From: Silvanigrella paludirubra
Lineage (GTDB): Bacteria > Bdellovibrionota_B > Oligoflexia > Silvanigrellales > Silvanigrellaceae
Direction: 5' to 3'
Assembly: GCF_009208775.1 (NCBI RefSeq)
Contig: NZ_WFLM01000005.1
Location: 420,059 to 484,058 of the forward strand
Length of the DNA: 64,000 nt
Shown here: piece by piece, positions 18,022 through 28,533 of the stretch
How positions within the stretch are numbered: position 1 is the stretch's first letter
Layout of the letters: the number at the start of each line of letters is the position of its first letter
The notes under the pieces: model-generated
The model's database searches: none
What the model was told of the DNA's origin: nothing
What the model saw: only the letters and a program-made list of their open reading frames with translations
Made by a program: the position numbers and the translations under genes

Positions 18022-19311
18022 ATGTCAAAAAAATCAAAAGCAATTCGATTTCTTCTTTATAGATATCTTGTTACTCCTTGGGCGAGCAGATCTAAAAGAA
18101 ATGCGTCGTCTATTGGAGTTTTATTACCAGTTTTAGGTGTTGCTATTGGCGTTTTTGCTTTTACTGTAGTTTTAAGCGTTATGGGCGGATTTACAACAGA
18201 TATAAAATCTCATTTACTTAATTTACAAGCACATATTGAAATTATTTCAAAAGAAAAAGGCAAACAAATTCCAGAATCTTCTGAACTTATGGACAAAATA
18301 AAATCATTTTCTGATGAAATCCTTTCTGTATCGCCATATCAAAGCGGAGATATTATTTTACAAGCAGGAAACAAGGGCGTTTTAGCACGACTTGAAGGCA
18401 TTGAACCTGAATTAGCAGAAAACACGCTTAATATTCAAAAATTTCTATCTAATGAAATTAGTTTAAATGTTTTAAAAAAGAAAATACCTGCAGATAATAT
18501 AATTAACTCCGATCTTTTTCCTACGGTCATTATTGGTCAAGACTTAATGCTAAATTTAGGATTAAACATAGGTGATAGTTTAACTTTAGTTTCCACAATT
18601 CCTGATGATGGTCCAGGTGGAATTGCACCAACTCAATTTCCAGTTGTCATTGCAGGAACAATTAACTCTGGAAGTTTTGCTTATAATCAAAAAGTAGTCT
18701 TAAGTTCTTTAAAAATTGCAAATCAATTTTTTCAAACTGAAAACAATTGGCTTGGATTACAATTAAAATTAAAAAATCCATTAGAAGTTGAAGCTTTCTC
18801 TAAAAAACTTGATAAATTAATAAACCCACTCGGATTTAGAGCAAAACCTTGGACCGAATCAAATAGCGCTCTCTTAAAAACTCTTACTTTAGAAAGATGG
18901 GGAATGAGTTTTGTTATGATGATGATTATTCTTGTTGGGTGCTTTAGTATTTCTATTTCACTTCTTCTTTCAATTAGAAGAAAATCTAGTGAAATGGCAA
19001 TTTTAAGAAGTATGGGTTTTGAACAATTAGATCTAAGTAAACTATTTCTTTGGCAAGGATTCTTAATTGGATTAACAGGAGTCATTATTGGTTTTATTTT
19101 AGGAGGAATTTGTCTTTACTTTATTCATAATTATCAAATTCCTTTTATAACCAGCTCTTATTCATCAAAACCATTGCCAATTTTAATTAATAAATTCGAT
19201 CTTATTTTTATTTCGTTTGGAAGTGTATTTTTAGCAATGCTTGCAGCTGTATGGCCAGCTATTGAAGTAAAAAATTTAGATATAATTGAAATATTATCTG
19301 TAAGAAATTAA
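18022..19311 (+). CDS. Lipoprotein-releasing ABC transporter permease (LolC/LolE)
   Basis: Inner-membrane subunit of the Lol machine that extracts lipoproteins for delivery to the outer membrane. One membrane helix near residues 30-55, a large periplasmic domain, then three helices in a C-terminal FtsX domain (from about residue 290). The typical phrase RRKSSEMAILRSMGF forms the coupling helix that meets LolD. It is the only LolC/E-type gene here, so the transporter may be a homodimer (LolF-like). It heads the outer-membrane biogenesis cluster and is followed by lolD after 17 bases. Confidence 0.9.
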   Translation: MSKKSKAIRFLLYRYLVTPWASRSKRNASSIGVLLPVLGVAIGVFAFTVVLSVMGGFTTDIKSHLLNLQAHIEIISKEKGKQIPESSELMDKIKSFSDEILSVSPYQSGDIILQAGNKGVLARLEGIEPELAENTLNIQKFLSNEISLNVLKKKIPADNIINSDLFPTVIIGQDLMLNLGLNIGDSLTLVSTIPDDGPGGIAPTQFPVVIAGTINSGSFAYNQKVVLSSLKIANQFFQTENNWLGLQLKLKNPLEVEAFSKKLDKLINPLGFRAKPWTESNSALLKTLTLERWGMSFVMMMIILVGCFSISISLLLSIRRKSSEMAILRSMGFEQLDLSKLFLWQGFLIGLTGVIIGFILGGICLYFIHNYQIPFITSSYSSKPLPILINKFDLIFISFGSVFLAMLAAVWPAIEVKNLDIIEILSVRN

Positions 19312-19328
19312 AATAAACTGGAGAAATT

Positions 19329-20018
19329 GTGCTTGCTGTCAAAGTAGAAAATCTAAAAAAAATATATAACTTTGGTGAACAAAATTTAAATGCATTAAAC
19401 GACGTTTCATTTCAAGTAAATAAAGGAGAAATCGTTGCTATTATTGGAGAAAGCGGCTCAGGGAAAAGTACATTACTGCATATTCTTGGCACTTTAGACT
19501 CACCAACTTCTGGAAATATTTTAATTGATGGAAAGAATCCATTTGACAAAAACGATAAAAATGTAAGTTCATTTAGAAATCTTCATATAGGATTTATATT
19601 TCAACATAATAATTTACTCCCAGAATTTAATGCTCTTGAAAATATTATTATGCCAGGTCTTATTGCTGGATTTCCTGAAAAAAAAGTAAGAACAAAAGCA
19701 GAAGTTTTACTTGAAAGTGTTGGTTTATCAAAAAGAAAAAACCACTTTCCTAGCCAGCTGAGTGGTGGCGAACAACAAAGAGTAGCCATTGCTAGAGCTC
19801 TTATTAACGATCCTGTGCTTATTTTAGCAGATGAACCCTCAGGAAATTTAGATTCTAAAAACGCAATGATAATCCATGAAGTATTCAAAGAAATAAACAA
19901 TAAGTTTGGCTCAACTGTCCTTATAGTAACGCATAATACTGAGTTTGCAGATGCTCTTCCAAGAAGAATCCGCTTAAGAGATGGCATGATAATTTCGGAT
20001 GATCGGAACAACTCATAA
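19329..20018 (+). CDS. lolD: Lipoprotein-releasing ABC transporter ATP-binding protein LolD
   Basis: Cytoplasmic ATPase of the Lol transporter. Walker A is GESGSGKST, the signature is [15 protein letters not shown], Walker B is [12 protein letters not shown] and the switch His is in VTHN. The 229-residue length is standard. It starts at GTG with CTGGAGA a few bases upstream. Its pairing with the permease directly upstream supports LolD over the closely similar MacB/FtsE ATPases. Confidence 0.93.
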   Translation: MLAVKVENLKKIYNFGEQNLNALNDVSFQVNKGEIVAIIGESGSGKSTLLHILGTLDSPTSGNILIDGKNPFDKNDKNVSSFRNLHIGFIFQHNNLLPEFNALENIIMPGLIAGFPEKKVRTKAEVLLESVGLSKRKNHFPSQLSGGEQQRVAIARALINDPVLILADEPSGNLDSKNAMIIHEVFKEINNKFGSTVLIVTHNTEFADALPRRIRLRDGMIISDDRNNS

Positions 20019-20141
20019 AACTCTAACTTTCTATCAATTTATTTCCAGAGGAGACTCAAAATTTGCAAAATCACCTTAGATAGTGAATAGTGCAGCTTTG
20101 TTGATCACTTTTCTGGCCTTGTTCATGCGAGTACCTTTGAA

Positions 20142-22562
20142 ATGCCTGGTTTAAAAAAATACAATTTTCTTAATCATAAAACTATATACAGTTTAACAAC
20201 AATTGCCTTGATGATTTCTGGAAATGCTTTTTCTCAAGCTCCATTGCAATTTCCTACACAATGGGAACAGACTTCTGTTTCTAAAATAACAATAGTTGGA
20301 AATAAAACAGTAACAAATGAAGCTATTTTAAATTTAATGACGATTAAAGTTGGAACAAAACTAACTCAATCCTTAGTTTCAAATGATATTAAAAGTATTT
20401 TCGGAAGTAGTTATTTTCAAGATGTTAAAATAGATAAAACATCAGATAATGAATTAATCATATCTGTTGTTGAAAAACCAACGGTAAACGATATATTTTA
20501 TGAAGGATTTGACATCGTTTCCGCTTCTTCTGTAAAAGATAAAATTTTAACAAAAAAATATACCATAGTTGATGAAAAAAAGCTCTCCCAAGATTTAAGA
20601 TCTATAGAACAGGCATATACGGAAAAAGGTTATTATCTTTCAAAGCCCACTTATACTCTTGAGCAAACAGAACAAGGCTCTGTAAATGTTGTTTTTCAAG
20701 TTAAAGAAAACAGACCCATTCAAATTAGAAAAGTAGATCTCTTAGGTAACGAATACTTTAGCGATTCTGAATTACAATCCTTTATGGCAACAAAACCATT
20801 TTCATGGATGTCAATATTATCGTCATCAGGTCTATATAAAGACGAGTTTATAGCTGCAGATCAACAAAATATTACTTATTATTATAGAGATAATGGTTAT
20901 GCCGAAGCTACTGTTGCTTCACCTCTTTCAAGACTCGAAAAAAACAAAAGAGATATTGGCGTCTCTTTTTTCATTGAAGAAGGCGAAAGATTTAATATCG
21001 GTAAAATAACAATTAGCGGTGATCTTATTGATTCAGAAAATGAATTAAAGGAACAGTTATCTTTAAAAGAAAATGAAATTTACCGCATTTCTAAATTCAA
21101 CTCAGATATGAAAGCTCTTAAAGTTATTTATGGCGATAAAGGCTATGCTTTTGCATATGTTTATCCAACATTTAATATAGATAGAGTTAAAAAACTTTAT
21201 GATATAAATTATAATGTTACTAAAGGCGAAAAAGCATATTTTAGAAAAATTACCGTTGAAGGAAATGTGAAGACAAGAGATAACGTAATAAGACGTGCTC
21301 TTCGTGTTTCGGAAGGACAACTATTTAATTCAACAAAGTTAGATAAAAGTAAAATAAACGCAGAAAGACTTGGCTTTTTTGAAACTGTGCAAATTATTCA
21401 AGAACCCGATCAAGCAAATAATGCAATGGATCTTAAAGTCATAATAAAAGAAAAGCCAACTGGTAAAATTTCGGCATCACTCGGCGCATCTCCCGATGTA
21501 TCTGGATCAGGTGTTACCTTTTTTGGTCAGGCACAATATCAAGAGCCAAACTTACTAGGTAAAGCATATAATATAGGATTAACTGGACAAATAAGTCCAA
21601 ACCAACAAGACACATCAAAGTTTAACTATTCTATTGGCGTCAATTTTGGAAATCCAAGTATTTTTGATAGCCCCTGGAGCTATGGACTTGGTGCAAATTA
21701 TTCGCATAATGTAACTTCATTAACTTCTAGCTCTGCAATTAATAAAGTATATATTACCCAAGTTGTTAAGTCAGCAAACGTAAGTGTTGGACGCGAAATT
21801 ATTGAAAACCTAAGATTCAATTTAGGCTATTCTATTTCTGATACAAGCACGGATCCAAGCGTTCCTTTAACTGCTAAATTTAGTGCTTCTGGAACAACTG
21901 AAAAATTTATTCAAAACTTAACTTATGATGCAACAGATAACTATATTAATCCTACATCAGGTTTGTTTTTATCAGGAACAAATTCCATTGCATTTAAGGG
22001 CTACTGGGGTCAATACACTTTTGGTTCAAGTTCTGCATTAATATCAGGATATATCCCAGTTAATTATAGTGAAAATTTTAAAACAAACTTTAGACTCGCA
22101 TTCCAACCTAGATTTGTATATCAAATTAAGGATGATCAACCCGTACCAATTTGGGAAAGATTATCTTTGGGTAACTCATATTTTATGAAAGGTTATTCAA
22201 GCGCAGGCGAAAGTATTACCTCAACAATACCTGTTACGATATCTCCTATTACGGGCCAAACTGTAAATTTAAATTTTGGTGGTAATAGAAGCTTTTATTC
22301 AACTATTGAATATTTTCTTCCCGTTATTCCTCAAGCAGGTCTCCGTTTTGTGACTTTTGCGGAAGCCGGAACTGTCCTAGATGACTATGATTCCTTCAGT
22401 GCTGATAAAATTAAATATGACATTGGATTTGGATTTAGATGGACAACACCTATTGCCCCATTTAGATTTGAATGGGCATTTCCAATTGATAAAAATGGCC
22501 AAATGGGTCAAGCACATTTTATTTTCTCTATTGGATCTGACAGTTTCAGCAATAATATGTAA
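20142..22562 (+). CDS. bamA: Outer membrane protein assembly factor BamA
   Basis: Core of the beta-barrel assembly machine. A signal peptide (to about residue 31, ...NAFSQA) is followed by about five POTRA domains (roughly residues 43-430) and a 16-strand barrel to residue 806. GQAQYQEPNLLGKAYNIGL at the barrel start and the LSLGNSYFMKGYSS loop (in place of the canonical VRGF element) support the call. The last residues are FSNNM rather than ending in the aromatic usual for barrels, so the beta signal probably lies a few residues earlier (AHFIFSIG). It sits between lolD and skp, as in many Gram-negatives. Confidence 0.95.
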   Translation: MPGLKKYNFLNHKTIYSLTTIALMISGNAFSQAPLQFPTQWEQTSVSKITIVGNKTVTNEAILNLMTIKVGTKLTQSLVSNDIKSIFGSSYFQDVKIDKTSDNELIISVVEKPTVNDIFYEGFDIVSASSVKDKILTKKYTIVDEKKLSQDLRSIEQAYTEKGYYLSKPTYTLEQTEQGSVNVVFQVKENRPIQIRKVDLLGNEYFSDSELQSFMATKPFSWMSILSSSGLYKDEFIAADQQNITYYYRDNGYAEATVASPLSRLEKNKRDIGVSFFIEEGERFNIGKITISGDLIDSENELKEQLSLKENEIYRISKFNSDMKALKVIYGDKGYAFAYVYPTFNIDRVKKLYDINYNVTKGEKAYFRKITVEGNVKTRDNVIRRALRVSEGQLFNSTKLDKSKINAERLGFFETVQIIQEPDQANNAMDLKVIIKEKPTGKISASLGASPDVSGSGVTFFGQAQYQEPNLLGKAYNIGLTGQISPNQQDTSKFNYSIGVNFGNPSIFDSPWSYGLGANYSHNVTSLTSSSAINKVYITQVVKSANVSVGREIIENLRFNLGYSISDTSTDPSVPLTAKFSASGTTEKFIQNLTYDATDNYINPTSGLFLSGTNSIAFKGYWGQYTFGSSSALISGYIPVNYSENFKTNFRLAFQPRFVYQIKDDQPVPIWERLSLGNSYFMKGYSSAGESITSTIPVTISPITGQTVNLNFGGNRSFYSTIEYFLPVIPQAGLRFVTFAEAGTVLDDYDSFSADKIKYDIGFGFRWTTPIAPFRFEWAFPIDKNGQMGQAHFIFSIGSDSFSNNM

Positions 22563-22606
22563 TATTTAAGAGTTTAGAATAAAATCATAGCGGAGGATTT
22601 CACATT

Positions 22607-23221
22607 ATGTCATCAAAAATAAAAAAAATAACATTTCTTGCTTCAGCTTCATTATTTTTATCTAGTTTTTCTTTAGATATGGTTTCTGCTTCTGAAGCGA
22701 GGGCTCAGTCTCTCAATTCATCTAAGCTAAAAATTTGTGTTGTGAATGTACAAACAGCAATTTTACAAACAAATGAAGGAAAAGCAGCAAAATCAAAAAT
22801 AGAAAAAGAAGCTGAAAAAGATCGCCAAGACATTCTAGCAAAACAAAATCAACTTAAAAAAATGGAAGAGGATTTCCAATCTCAACAATCTATTTTATCC
22901 GATTCCGATAAATTAGCTAAGCAAAAAGAGTTTCAAATAAAGTTACAAGACTATCAAAAATCCCAAATGAGTTTTGAACAAAAAACACGTAGCAAAGAAC
23001 TTGCAGCTACTCAAGAAATATACCAAAAAATAACCTCTATTGTTAAAGAAACAAGAAAAAAAGAAGAATGTTCCATGGCTTTTGATAGTGGCGCAGGTGT
23101 TTTATTAGATGCAGATGATGTTAAAGATATCACAAGCAAAATTGTTGAAAAATACAACTCTGTTTATAAAACAACAGATAATACCACTGATAGTAAAAAA
23201 GAAAACAAGAAAAAAGGCTAA
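22607..23221 (+). CDS. skp: OmpH/Skp-family periplasmic chaperone
   Basis: Trimeric periplasmic chaperone that guards unfolded outer-membrane proteins on the way to BamA. It has a signal peptide (cleavage near residue 30), then [20 protein letters not shown], the conserved start of the Skp body, a long charged coiled coil (about residues 60-150), and a C-terminal core [15 protein letters not shown] lysine-rich tail ends the protein. Strong AGCGGAGG lies upstream of the ATG. Its position after bamA and before lpxD is classical. Confidence 0.9.
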   Translation: MSSKIKKITFLASASLFLSSFSLDMVSASEARAQSLNSSKLKICVVNVQTAILQTNEGKAAKSKIEKEAEKDRQDILAKQNQLKKMEEDFQSQQSILSDSDKLAKQKEFQIKLQDYQKSQMSFEQKTRSKELAATQEIYQKITSIVKETRKKEECSMAFDSGAGVLLDADDVKDITSKIVEKYNSVYKTTDNTTDSKKENKKKG

Positions 23222-23226
23222 ATCTT

Positions 23227-24237
23227 ATGACTTCTATTTCTATTCGTGAAATCATTTCTCAGGTAACATGTGAAGCTATTCCACATAATGATGATTTAAA
23301 ATTTATAGGTGTTTTACCTTTAAACCATGCAACAAAAGATCATATTTCATTTTTAATTAATGATAAATATTATGATGAGACATTGACATCAAACGCTGGG
23401 GCAATTATTTGCTCAAAAAAATCTGCTGAAACTTTATTAGGTAAAACTAAAAGTATTTTACTGGTAAGTGATAATCCTCATGCTACACTTGCAAAAGTAT
23501 CACAATTTTTCTTTAAACCTAAGCATCCTTTTTCTGGTATTTCGGAACATGCCATAATTGATGTTTCTGCAGAAATTCACCCAAGTGCAACCATATTTCC
23601 TTTTGTATTTGTTGGTCCAGGAGCAAAAATTGGGGCAAACTCAACTATTTACTCAGGTTGTTTTATAGGTGCTGCAAGCACAATTGGTACAGATTGTCTT
23701 TTATATCCAAATGTTGTTATTCGTGAAGGTTGCAATGTAGGCGATCGTTGTATTTTTAATCCTGGGGCTGTTATAGGCGGAGATGGATTTGGATTTGCAC
23801 CAACTGAAAAAGAAAATATAAAAATCCCACAAATTGGCGGCGTTCAAATTGCAAATGATGTTGAAATTGGAGCAAATGCGACAATCGACAGAGGAGCAAT
23901 GGCTGATACTAAAATAGGATATCAAACTAAAATTGATAATTTAGTTATGATAGCTCATAATGTTGTTGTTGGTGATTTTTGCTTTATTGCTGCACAAACA
24001 GGAATAGCAGGCTCTTCCATCGTAGGAAACCGAGTCATAATGGCTGGACAAGTTGGCGTTGCTGGTCATTTAAAAATTGGAGATAAATCTATTTTAACTG
24101 CGCAAAGTGGCATATCAAAAAATGTGCCTGCAGGTGAAACATGGGGAGGCTCTCCAGCTAGAACATATAAAGAACATGCAACAACAATTGCAACAATAAA
24201 TAAAATTGTAAAACAAGCGAATAAAAAGAATAATTAA
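23227..24237 (+). CDS. lpxD: UDP-3-O-(3-hydroxyacyl)glucosamine N-acyltransferase
   Basis: Third step of lipid A synthesis: transfers a hydroxyacyl chain from ACP to the amino group of the UDP-glucosamine intermediate. An N-terminal uridine-binding domain (about 1-105) is followed by left-handed beta-helix hexapeptide repeats (about 110-305) with the conserved [10 protein letters not shown] and [13 protein letters not shown] containing the catalytic-type His. The 336-residue length matches LpxD. It starts five bases after skp. Confidence 0.95.
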   Translation: MTSISIREIISQVTCEAIPHNDDLKFIGVLPLNHATKDHISFLINDKYYDETLTSNAGAIICSKKSAETLLGKTKSILLVSDNPHATLAKVSQFFFKPKHPFSGISEHAIIDVSAEIHPSATIFPFVFVGPGAKIGANSTIYSGCFIGAASTIGTDCLLYPNVVIREGCNVGDRCIFNPGAVIGGDGFGFAPTEKENIKIPQIGGVQIANDVEIGANATIDRGAMADTKIGYQTKIDNLVMIAHNVVVGDFCFIAAQTGIAGSSIVGNRVIMAGQVGVAGHLKIGDKSILTAQSGISKNVPAGETWGGSPARTYKEHATTIATINKIVKQANKKNN

Positions 24238-24260
24238 TTTTCAAAGGGGATAGATTCATA

Positions 24261-24740
24261 ATGGGTAGTATTTTTGATAAAATAATAATGAACGCAGAAG
24301 AAATAAAAAAATGTTTACCTCATAGAGATCCTTTACTCCTTATTGATGTTGTTCATGATTTAAAACTTGGTGAAAGTATCATTGCAAGCAAATTATTAAC
24401 TAAAGACGATCCTGTTTTTAGAGGTCATTTTCCTGATAATCCAGTTTATCCTGGAGTTTATTATATTGAAGGAATTGCTCAAGCAGGTGCTATTTTAGCT
24501 TTTTTAACAAGAAATGATAAGGGAATTACAGAAGAAAAATTAGGATTTTTATCTTCCGTAGATGAAGCACGTTTTCGCCGCCCCGGATCACCAAATGATA
24601 AAATCCGCTATGAAGTAGCAATAGAAAAAATGCGCGGACCTTTTGTTTGGATGAAAGGAAAGGCATATATAAATGATGAAATAGCTGCTGAATGCAAGCT
24701 TTCAATTGCTATAGCGCCTAAAAAAGGATTAAATAAATGA
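24261..24740 (+). CDS. fabZ: 3-hydroxyacyl-[acyl-carrier-protein] dehydratase FabZ
   Basis: Dehydrates 3-hydroxyacyl-ACP in fatty acid elongation and competes with LpxA/LpxD for the same pool. LPHRDPLLLIDVV and the catalytic His and Glu in GHFPDNPVYPGVYYIEGIAQ identify it. The hot-dog fold length (about 150) is normal; the ATG used gives a few extra N-terminal residues, with AAAGGGGA upstream. Its stop overlaps the lpxA start by ATGA, so translation is coupled. Confidence 0.94.
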   Translation: MGSIFDKIIMNAEEIKKCLPHRDPLLLIDVVHDLKLGESIIASKLLTKDDPVFRGHFPDNPVYPGVYYIEGIAQAGAILAFLTRNDKGITEEKLGFLSSVDEARFRRPGSPNDKIRYEVAIEKMRGPFVWMKGKAYINDEIAAECKLSIAIAPKKGLNK

Positions 24741-25561
24741 CAAATTCTTCTGTTAATATCCACCCAACCGCAATTATTGAACAGGGCGCAGAAATTGACA
24801 CAGGTGTTAGCATTGGGCCATATGCAATAATCGGAAAAAATGTAAAAATTGGTAAAAACACAAAAATTCATTCTCATGCTTTATTAGCAGGTCATACTTA
24901 TATTGGAGAAGATAATGAAGTTTTTAGCTTTGCGTCAGTAGGAAATAAACCTCAAGATCTAAAGTATAAAAATGAACCTACACTTCTTTTAATTGGAAAT
25001 AAAAATATCATTCGTGAATATGTTACTTTACAGCCAGGAACGGTTCAAGGTGGTGGAAAAACCACAATTGGAAATGAAAATTTATTTATGGCTTATTCAC
25101 ATGTTGCTCATGATTGTTCTGTAGGCAATCAAAATGTTTTTGCAAACGGAGTGCAACTCGCTGGACATGTAACAATACATAACATGACAGTTATAGGTGG
25201 CCTCTGTGCCGTTCATCAGTTTGTACACATAGGCGATATGGCGATGCTTGCCGGAGGTTCCTTAACTGTAAAAGACATTCCTCCATACTGCATGTCCGAA
25301 GGTGGTCGCGCTATACTAAGAGGCCTTAATATGGAAGGCATGCGTCGTAGAAATGTTTCAGCAGAAGCTAGAAATGCGGTTAAAACAGCTTATAAAACTT
25401 TTTTTCTAAAAGGGCATCCAACAATAGAAGAAGCATTAAATTCTATTTCTCATTTAATGACTTTTCCTGAAGTTGAAAAATTTGCGAATTTTATAAAAAA
25501 TTCAAAACGAGGTATTGCTCATCCAAACGTAACAGGGAAAGCAACTCCATCAGAAGAGTAA
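24737..25561 (+). CDS. lpxA: Acyl-ACP--UDP-N-acetylglucosamine O-acyltransferase
   Basis: First step of lipid A synthesis. It is a hexapeptide-repeat beta-helix protein of 274 residues; the catalytic His region reads YSHVAHDCSVGN, with HQFVHIGDMAMLAGGS downstream and the usual helical C-terminus with NMEGMRRRN. Order fabZ-lpxA-lpxB is the common proteobacterial one. It overlaps fabZ by four bases and is followed by lpxB after three. Confidence 0.95.
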   Translation: MTNSSVNIHPTAIIEQGAEIDTGVSIGPYAIIGKNVKIGKNTKIHSHALLAGHTYIGEDNEVFSFASVGNKPQDLKYKNEPTLLLIGNKNIIREYVTLQPGTVQGGGKTTIGNENLFMAYSHVAHDCSVGNQNVFANGVQLAGHVTIHNMTVIGGLCAVHQFVHIGDMAMLAGGSLTVKDIPPYCMSEGGRAILRGLNMEGMRRRNVSAEARNAVKTAYKTFFLKGHPTIEEALNSISHLMTFPEVEKFANFIKNSKRGIAHPNVTGKATPSEE

Positions 25562-25564
25562 CAA

Positions 25565-26797
25565 ATGCAATCTAATTTAAATGGTGGAATCTGCATCATT
25601 GCTGGTGAAGCAAGTGGTGATGCCCAAGGAGCTCTTCTTGTTAAAGCTCTAAAAGAAGAATATCAAAATAAAAATGTGAATGAAAAAACATTTTGGGGTT
25701 CTTCTGGCCCACTAATGCGTAAAGAAGGCGTTGAAGACATTATCAAAGTAGAAGACTTAGCTGTCTTTGGTCTTGTAGAAATAATTTCACATTACCCTGT
25801 AATCTCAGCTTGCTATAAAAAAATATTAAATGAAATAAAAGTAAGAAAACCAGAGGCTGTTATCTTAATAGATTATCCTGGTTTTAATTTAAAATTATTA
25901 CAAGATGTTTATTCTTTAGGTAACACGGTTATTTATCATATACCTCCCAAAGCTTGGTCACACGGTAAAAAAAGAACAGAATTATTAAAAAATTATTGTC
26001 ACCTTGTAACAAGTATTTTACCTTTTGAAACACAATTTTTTAAAGATAATGGTGTAAACACATTTTTTGCCGGGAATCCTTTAAAAGATAATGTTGATGA
26101 ATATTTATCTAAAAATAAAACAATAAAAGTTCCATTTAAAATTGGAATTTTACCAGGTAGCAGAAAAAATGAAATTCAAAAACTTTTACCAATTTTAATT
26201 GAATCTTTTGTTATGCTGTCTGAAAAAGAATCTAAAATAACAGGAGCAATTCCAATTGCTCCGACGTTGGATCCTAACTTTGTTAAAGACATTGCATACA
26301 AAAGTGCATCAAATCTTGGTTACACAAAAGAATGGATTGATCAAAAAATTTCTTTTGGCGTTGGAAATGCCTATGAAGTTATGTCAACTTCAAGCTATGC
26401 ATGGGTCTGCTCAGGAACTGCAACTCTTGAAACTGCATTTTTTAACACCCCAATGTGTGTTATTTACAAAATATCTCCTATAACTGCATATATTGCTAGA
26501 AAATTAATTTTTATTAAATATGTTTCTTTAGTAAATTTAACTGAAAATTCGGAAATAATTCCAGAGTATTTACAAGAAATGGCAAAACCAATATATCTTG
26601 TAAATCATGCTTTAAAAGTTTTTCATGACAAAGATTATGAAACAAAAATGCTAATTAACTTTCAAAAAGTTCAAAATGTTTTTCCAAAAAATGCCGCTAA
26701 AAATGCTGCGCAAGAAATAATAAAATGTATTGATAAATATAATGTCCCAAACTTAAATAAATTTAAGTATCACAGAGAAAATCGGACAGTAAAATGA
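25565..26797 (+). CDS. lpxB: Lipid-A-disaccharide synthase
   Basis: Glycosyltransferase (GT19) joining lipid X and UDP-2,3-diacylglucosamine into the disaccharide. IIAGEASGDAQGALL at the N-terminus, VILIDYPGFNLKL, GILPGSRKNEI and the nucleotide-binding CSGTATLETAFFNTPM are family signatures. The length of 410 residues is slightly longer than E. coli LpxB. Its end overlaps the msbA start by ATGA. Confidence 0.94.
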   Translation: MQSNLNGGICIIAGEASGDAQGALLVKALKEEYQNKNVNEKTFWGSSGPLMRKEGVEDIIKVEDLAVFGLVEIISHYPVISACYKKILNEIKVRKPEAVILIDYPGFNLKLLQDVYSLGNTVIYHIPPKAWSHGKKRTELLKNYCHLVTSILPFETQFFKDNGVNTFFAGNPLKDNVDEYLSKNKTIKVPFKIGILPGSRKNEIQKLLPILIESFVMLSEKESKITGAIPIAPTLDPNFVKDIAYKSASNLGYTKEWIDQKISFGVGNAYEVMSTSSYAWVCSGTATLETAFFNTPMCVIYKISPITAYIARKLIFIKYVSLVNLTENSEIIPEYLQEMAKPIYLVNHALKVFHDKDYETKMLINFQKVQNVFPKNAAKNAAQEIIKCIDKYNVPNLNKFKYHRENRTVK

Positions 26798-28533
26798 AAA
26801 AGGACCACAAGGGATCATTTATAAAAATAGTTTGGAATTCTGGCAAAAAAGATATTCTCATAGGTGTGCCTTGGCTTCCATTATATTCTTTGTCTGAAAT
26901 TACTTTAGCTTTATCTGCTACAAGTTTAATGAAGTTATTATTTTTTACAACACCTCGTATACCCGTATCAGATTTAATTCCAGGTAATTTAAAAAATTAT
27001 ATACAATTTAATCAAACTCTTGATAGAAAAGATATTATATTTATAATTCCATTAATTATTATTGCTGCTTCATTTGTTAAATTAATAAGTGGTTTTATGA
27101 GCAGCTATCTTACAGAAAGAGCTGGTCATAAAGTTGCTCATTCCTTAAGAGAAGAAATGTTAAAAGGATTTTTATCTTCTCCTGGTAACAAACTGGATCA
27201 AAAAAATCCTGATTTTATTGCAAATCAACTCATGCAAGATACAACTCTTTTGCAAGCGGCCATTAGTAAAGGAACCATTAGTGCTATTCGAGACACCTTA
27301 GTTTTGATTGGTATTATTATAACAATGCTTTTAATATCGTGGCAAACATTTTTAATTGGATGCTGTATTTTTATTCCATTGGGTATTACTCTAAAAAAAG
27401 TAGCTCAAAAATTAAATTATTACACACGAGAAAGCCAAAAACATCAAATTGGAATATCGACACGTTTGCTTTCAAGCCATAATGGTTTATTAACAATAAA
27501 TGCTTTAAGAAGTCATGAAAGAGAAAAAATAGATTTTGAAGAAACAAATATTAAAAACTATTTTATAATGAAAAAAAGTTTATTTGTTCGAACTTTTTTT
27601 ACTCCAGGAATGGAGTTTTTTGCAACATGCATGCTAGCATTTGTATTTGCATGGCGTCTTAATTATGTAGGTGATTTTGAGGCAAGTACATATTCATCTA
27701 TGTTAATTTTACTTGCATTTTCATTTAAATATATCAAAAATATTACAGGTTCTATTACTTTTTTCAGCGAAATCCGTGTTGTTTTACAAAGAGTGCAATC
27801 TTTTTTAGGGGATTTCTCTAATTCAAAACTGATAAAACCTTCACCTCTTCCTAGTTACGCAAAAGAAGCTATTATTGCAAATCAAGTTAGTTACGTTACT
27901 GAAAATGGAAAAGAAATATTAACAAATTGCTCTATCACAATTCCAAAAGGATTAAAAATTGCTTTTGTTGGTGAAAGCGGTGCGGGAAAAACAACTTTTT
28001 TAAGAGCTCTAGCTGGATTAATCATTCCAACTCAAGGCAATATATCTATAAATCCAGATTTCTTATTAACTTCACAGACTCCTTATATTTTTAGAGGCAC
28101 TGTTAAAGAAAATATTATTTATGCTGAACGATCTTTACCTGAACATATTGCAGAAGATAAAGCGAAAGATCTCATTATTGCTTTAATGCTAGCTTATTCA
28201 GAATCTGGATCAAAACTTATCCTAGATAAAAATTTAGGTTTTCTTGGTGATGGTCTTTCTGGAGGAGAAAAAGCGAGAATTGCACTTGCAAGAACTCTTT
28301 TTGCTTCACCAAAGTTAATTTTATTAGATGAACCAACAGCGAATTTAGATGCTCAATCTGCTGAGTTATTTTGGAAAGCAATTGATAATTGGAAGTCTAA
28401 AAACTCAGAACATACAGTTGTGGCCGTTTCACACGCTATACATGAAGTTAAAGATTTTGATCTTTGTTTTATTTTTGAAAATGGAAAAATAATAAATCAA
28501 GGTAATCCAAAGGAGATTTTATCGCATGCCTGA
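26794..28533 (+). CDS. msbA: MsbA-type lipid A flippase (ABC exporter half-transporter)
   Basis: Half-transporter with six membrane helices (about residues 20-325) and an ATPase domain carrying GESGAGKTT (Walker A), GLSGGEKARIALART (signature) and KLILLDEPTANLD (Walker B). Location between lpxB and lpxK indicates flipping of lipid A core across the inner membrane. It overlaps lpxB by four bases and lpxK by eight, showing tight coupling. Substrate assignment rests on context, as the sequence alone only shows a type IV exporter. Confidence 0.85.
   Translation: MKKDHKGSFIKIVWNSGKKDILIGVPWLPLYSLSEITLALSATSLMKLLFFTTPRIPVSDLIPGNLKNYIQFNQTLDRKDIIFIIPLIIIAASFVKLISGFMSSYLTERAGHKVAHSLREEMLKGFLSSPGNKLDQKNPDFIANQLMQDTTLLQAAISKGTISAIRDTLVLIGIIITMLLISWQTFLIGCCIFIPLGITLKKVAQKLNYYTRESQKHQIGISTRLLSSHNGLLTINALRSHEREKIDFEETNIKNYFIMKKSLFVRTFFTPGMEFFATCMLAFVFAWRLNYVGDFEASTYSSMLILLAFSFKYIKNITGSITFFSEIRVVLQRVQSFLGDFSNSKLIKPSPLPSYAKEAIIANQVSYVTENGKEILTNCSITIPKGLKIAFVGESGAGKTTFLRALAGLIIPTQGNISINPDFLLTSQTPYIFRGTVKENIIYAERSLPEHIAEDKAKDLIIALMLAYSESGSKLILDKNLGFLGDGLSGGEKARIALARTLFASPKLILLDEPTANLDAQSAELFWKAIDNWKSKNSEHTVVAVSHAIHEVKDFDLCFIFENGKIINQGNPKEILSHA

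Noticed and set aside
17820..18062. Plus-strand frame of 80 codons between kamA-like and lolC/E genes
   Set aside because: It overlaps the starts of both neighbours and has no ribosome site; the spacer is simply the divergent promoter region.
18732..20011. Long minus-strand frames opposite lolC/E and lolD
   Set aside because: Both mirror conserved domains on the plus strand, caused by codon bias in AT-rich DNA.
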